Shown here piece after piece: positions 61,300-64,000 of a stretch of DNA of 64,000 nt (its first letter is position 1; the number at the start of each line of letters is the position of its first letter). Origin of the DNA: Pedococcus sp031456495. Its GTDB lineage: Bacteria; Actinomycetota; Actinomycetes; Actinomycetales; Dermatophilaceae. Both the position numbers and the translations under genes were made by a program. The notes under the pieces were generated by a model. The model saw only the letters and a program-made list of their open reading frames with translations, was not told the origin of the DNA and made no database searches. The stretch covers positions 1 through 64,000 of the forward strand of contig NZ_JAVDUW010000001.1 in NCBI RefSeq assembly GCF_031456495.1, written 5' to 3'.

Positions 61300-62199
61300 A
61301 TGGCACTTCCCGACGGGTTCACCGCCCGCCCGCACCAGCCGGCCGACGCCCAGGCCGTCGTCGAGGTCGTCCGCGCGGCGGAGACGCACGACATCGGCCA
61401 GGCCGCGATCGAGCTCGAGGACATCCAGGGCGACTGGGCGCGCGCGAGCTTCGACCTCGCGACCCAGAGCATCGGCGTGTGGCATCGCGAGCGACTGGCC
61501 GCGTTCGGCGAGGTGTTCAAGGGACGTCGCGCCGACGCCGCGGTCCACCCCGACTACCGCGGCCGGGGCATCGGCACCTTCGTCGCCGACTGGCTCGAGG
61601 AGTGCGCGCGGTCCGGTGGCTCGCGGCTCGTGGGGCAGACGGTCCCCGGCGGCAGCGGCGCCGAGGACTTCTTCAAGGAGCGCGGCTACCGCGAGGGCTG
61701 GACGTCGTGGGTGCTCCAGGTCCCGGCCGACAGCGCCATCGAGCCGCAGCCGCTGCCGCAGGGATATGCGTTGCGCGAGCTCGTGCCCGGCGACCGGGAC
61801 GGGCGCACCGCCTTCCAGCTCATCGAGGACGCCTTCAACGAGTGGCCGGACCGGGACCCGTCGAGCTACGACGACTGGGCACCCCGGGGTCCGCTGCGGC
61901 CGGGCTTCGAGCCGTGGCAGATCCGGTTCGTGACCGACGGCAGCGGTACCGAAGTCGGCGTCTGCTACACGATCCTCGCCGGCGACACGGGCTACGTCGA
62001 CGCCATCGCGGTCCGCCGCGACCAGCGCGGGCTGGGGCTGGCACGGGCGCTGCTCGTCGACGCCTTCGAGCGCGCCCGCGAGCACGGCGCGACGGTGAGC
62101 GAGCTGTCGACCGACTCGCGCACGGGCGCGCTGGGTCTCTACGAGCACGTCGGCATGCACGTCACCCAGACGTGGCGCCACTGGATGACCGACCTCTGA
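61300..62199 (+). CDS. Double-domain GNAT acetyltransferase
   Basis: 299 residues. Two GNAT folds: the first (about 1-150) with VHPDYRGRGIGTFVADWLEE and the second (about 165-299) with IAVRRDQRGLGLARALLVDAF, both with acetyl-CoA R/Q-x-x-G-x-G/A sites. The MshD-like arrangement suggests acetylation of a small molecule; mycothiol synthase is larger in similarity than can be claimed here. The ATG at 61300 is chosen because the first strand begins at once. Confidence 0.85.
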   Translation: MALPDGFTARPHQPADAQAVVEVVRAAETHDIGQAAIELEDIQGDWARASFDLATQSIGVWHRERLAAFGEVFKGRRADAAVHPDYRGRGIGTFVADWLEECARSGGSRLVGQTVPGGSGAEDFFKERGYREGWTSWVLQVPADSAIEPQPLPQGYALRELVPGDRDGRTAFQLIEDAFNEWPDRDPSSYDDWAPRGPLRPGFEPWQIRFVTDGSGTEVGVCYTILAGDTGYVDAIAVRRDQRGLGLARALLVDAFERAREHGATVSELSTDSRTGALGLYEHVGMHVTQTWRHWMTDL

Positions 62200-62286
62200 C
62201 GACCGGCGCCCCGGGCGCAGAGGCGTCCGCGCCGGGCTTTCGCTTCCCGCACCCCGGGGCGAGACTGGGGCGAGGGAGGCGATGTC

Positions 62287-64000
62287 ATGAGCAGTGACGT
62301 CCGGCAGGGAGCAGGCCAGGAAGCAGGGCAGCGCGAGGGCGCGGGGACGACCCCGCGGGTCGACGCCAGCGAACGCGAGTCGCGCGCCGTGGCGGAGGAG
62401 GCGCGCGAGACCGAGTGGCGGCGGCCCAGCTTCGCCAAGGGGCTCTACCTCGGCCACTTCGACCTCGACCTCGTGCACCCGCACCCCCGGGCCAGCAGCG
62501 AGGACGAGGCACGCGGCGAGGAGTTCCTGGCCCGGCTGCGCGAGGTGTGCGCCACCATCGACGGCGCCCGGATCGAGCGCGAGGCGAGGATCCCGGACGA
62601 AGACCTGGCCCGGCTGGCCGAGATCGGCACGTTCGGCATGAAGATCCCGCGCGAGTACGGCGGCCTCGGCCTGACCATGTCCGCCTACGGCAAGGCGCTC
62701 ATGCTCATCGGCTCGGCGCACCCGAGCCTCGGCGCGCTGGTGTCGGCGCACCAGTCGATCGGTGTCCCCGAGCCGGTCAAGCTCGTCGGCACGGCCGAGC
62801 AGAAGCAGGCCTTCCTCCCCCGCTGCGCCGCCGGCTCGATCTCGGCGTTCCTGCTGACCGAGCCGGACGTCGGCTCGGACCCCGCGCGGATGGCGAGCAC
62901 GGCGACGCCCACCGAGGACGGCACGGCATACCTGCTCGACGGGGTGAAGCTCTGGACCACCAACGGTGTCGTCGCGGAGCTGCTCGTCGTCATGGCCCGG
63001 GTGCCCGAGCACGACGGCCAGAGGGGCGGGATCACCGCGTTCGTCGTCGATGGCACGGCCGAGGGCATCACGGTCGAGCGGCGCAACTCGTTCATGGGGC
63101 TCAAGGGGATCGAGAACGGGCTGACCCGTTTCCACCAGGTCCGGGTGCCCGCTGGGAACCGGCTCGGCAAGGAGGGTGAGGGCCTGCGGATCGCCCTCAC
63201 CACCCTGAACGCCGGGCGGCTGTCGATCCCGGCGATGTGCGCGGCGGCGGGCAAGTGGTCGCTCAAGATCGCGCGCGAGTGGTCGGCCGAACGGGTCCAG
63301 TGGGGCAGGCCCATCGGCGAGCACGGCGCGGTCGCCGAGAAGATCGCGTTCATCGCCGCGACGACCTACGGGCTCGAGTCGGTGCTCGAGCTCTCGGCCC
63401 AGCTCGCCGACGCCGGCAGCAAGGACATCCGGATCGAGGCGGCCCTGGCCAAGCTGTGGTCGAGCGAGATGGCCTGGCGGATCGCCGACGAGCTGGTGCA
63501 GGTCCGCGGTGGGCGCGGGTACGAGACGGCGGAGTCGCTGCGCGCCCGGGGCGAGCGCGCCGTGCCGGCCGAGCAGATGCTGCGCGACCTGCGCATCAAC
63601 CGGATCTTCGAGGGCTCCACCGAGATCATGCACCTGCTCATCGCCCGCGAGGCCGTCGACGCCCACCTCAAGGCCGCCGGCGCGCTGGCCGAGAAGGACG
63701 CGACGCTCGAGGACAAGGCGCGGGCCGCGGCGGGCGCCAGCGGCTTCTACGCGAAGTGGCTGCCCCAGCTCGTCGCCGGCAGGGGCGCGGTGCCGACGTC
63801 GTATGCCGAGTTCGGCCACCTCGCGCGGCACCTGCGGTCCGTCGAGCGGTCCAGCCGCAAGCTGGCCCGGCAGACCTTCTACGGGATGTCGCGGTGGCAG
63901 GCGGGGATGGAGTACCGCCAGGCGTTCCTCGGCCGGGTCGTCGACATCGGTGCCGAGCTGTTCGCGATGACGGCGGCGTGCAGCCGGGCCGAGATGCTGC
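62287..64000 (+). CDS. Acyl-CoA dehydrogenase family protein, 3' end outside window
   Basis: At least 571 residues, still open at the window edge. After an Ala/Glu-rich N-terminus, conserved stretches include IPREYGGLGLTMSAYGK, SAFLLTEPDVGSDPARM, LDGVKLWTTNGVVAELLVV, NSFMGLKGIENGLTRFHQVRV, and VQVRGGRGYETAESL with RINRIFEGSTEIMHLLIAREAV (catalytic region EGSTE). It is of the long FadE type (about 600-650 residues) seen in actinobacteria. FAD-linked beta-oxidation or related acyl oxidation is the role. Start ATG at 62287 has GGAGG upstream. Confidence 0.9.
   Translation, partial: MSSDVRQGAGQEAGQREGAGTTPRVDASERESRAVAEEARETEWRRPSFAKGLYLGHFDLDLVHPHPRASSEDEARGEEFLARLREVCATIDGARIEREARIPDEDLARLAEIGTFGMKIPREYGGLGLTMSAYGKALMLIGSAHPSLGALVSAHQSIGVPEPVKLVGTAEQKQAFLPRCAAGSISAFLLTEPDVGSDPARMASTATPTEDGTAYLLDGVKLWTTNGVVAELLVVMARVPEHDGQRGGITAFVVDGTAEGITVERRNSFMGLKGIENGLTRFHQVRVPAGNRLGKEGEGLRIALTTLNAGRLSIPAMCAAAGKWSLKIAREWSAERVQWGRPIGEHGAVAEKIAFIAATTYGLESVLELSAQLADAGSKDIRIEAALAKLWSSEMAWRIADELVQVRGGRGYETAESLRARGERAVPAEQMLRDLRINRIFEGSTEIMHLLIAREAVDAHLKAAGALAEKDATLEDKARAAAGASGFYAKWLPQLVAGRGAVPTSYAEFGHLARHLRSVERSSRKLARQTFYGMSRWQAGMEYRQAFLGRVVDIGAELFAMTAACSRAEML

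Overview
The window is chromosomal DNA from a high-GC actinobacterium. GTG starts and 1-4 base stop/start overlaps are common, and the conserved blocks dnaG/dgt/dusB, recO-uppS, gluABCD and znuACB-zur are present. Several promoters look leaderless. Together with the tRNA-Asn and the iron, zinc and SOS operators, this fits Micrococcales, perhaps Intrasporangiaceae-like; the family is inference. I saw no phage, integrase, intact insertion sequence, CRISPR array or rRNA.

Layout. 0-4.3 kb: a LysR regulator divergent from a PrpF-type isomerase and a DctA carboxylate carrier, then a frameshifted secreted-protein remnant. 4.3-6.3 kb: Kup potassium transporter. 6.4-15.4 kb: a cell-wall galactan locus (GT2, Glf, GlfT2, Wzm/Wzt, a polytopic membrane protein and a divergent GlfT1-like enzyme) resembling the mycobacterial galactofuran pathway. 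15.4-18.7 kb: gluABCD amino-acid ABC transporter. 18.8-20.8 kb: an exported PEPTETES-repeat protein, an ECF sigma factor and a membrane-anchored acidic protein. 20.9-25.5 kb: tRNA-Asn, dnaG with a small partner, and an AftA-like membrane arabinofuranosyltransferase. 25.6-29.3 kb: ferric-iron ABC transporter behind a DtxR/IdeR box. 29.4-37 kb: dgt, YdeI-like protein, amino-acid permease divergent from a MocR regulator, PfpI protein, dusB, sulfurtransferase. 37-41.7 kb: two-component system with an ABC-2 exporter, and a patatin-like protein. 41.7-45.4 kb: SigE-family sigma with a membrane partner, glycyl-tRNA synthetase, small membrane protein. 45.5-48.8 kb: znuACB-zur behind a near-perfect Zur palindrome overlapping the start codon. 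49-52.4 kb: SDR, uppS, recO, and an SOS-controlled AlkB dioxygenase. 52-64 kb: GT-C-like protein, leuA, ACC deaminase with a GntR regulator, ASCH/HhH protein, MFS-ArsR pair, double GNAT, and an acyl-CoA dehydrogenase cut by the window edge.

How the genes work together. The glycan genes form a plausible lipid-linked galactofuranan route: Glf makes UDP-Galf, GlfT1/GlfT2 polymerise it, Wzm/Wzt flips the chain, and the AftA-like enzyme may decorate it outside the membrane. UppS supplies the polyprenyl carrier. Metal homeostasis is represented by two independently controlled operons. The most unusual signal is not a gene: the octamer CGGCATAC/GTATGCCG occurs at least 43 times, in several reading frames and in intergenic DNA, often forcing rare codons.
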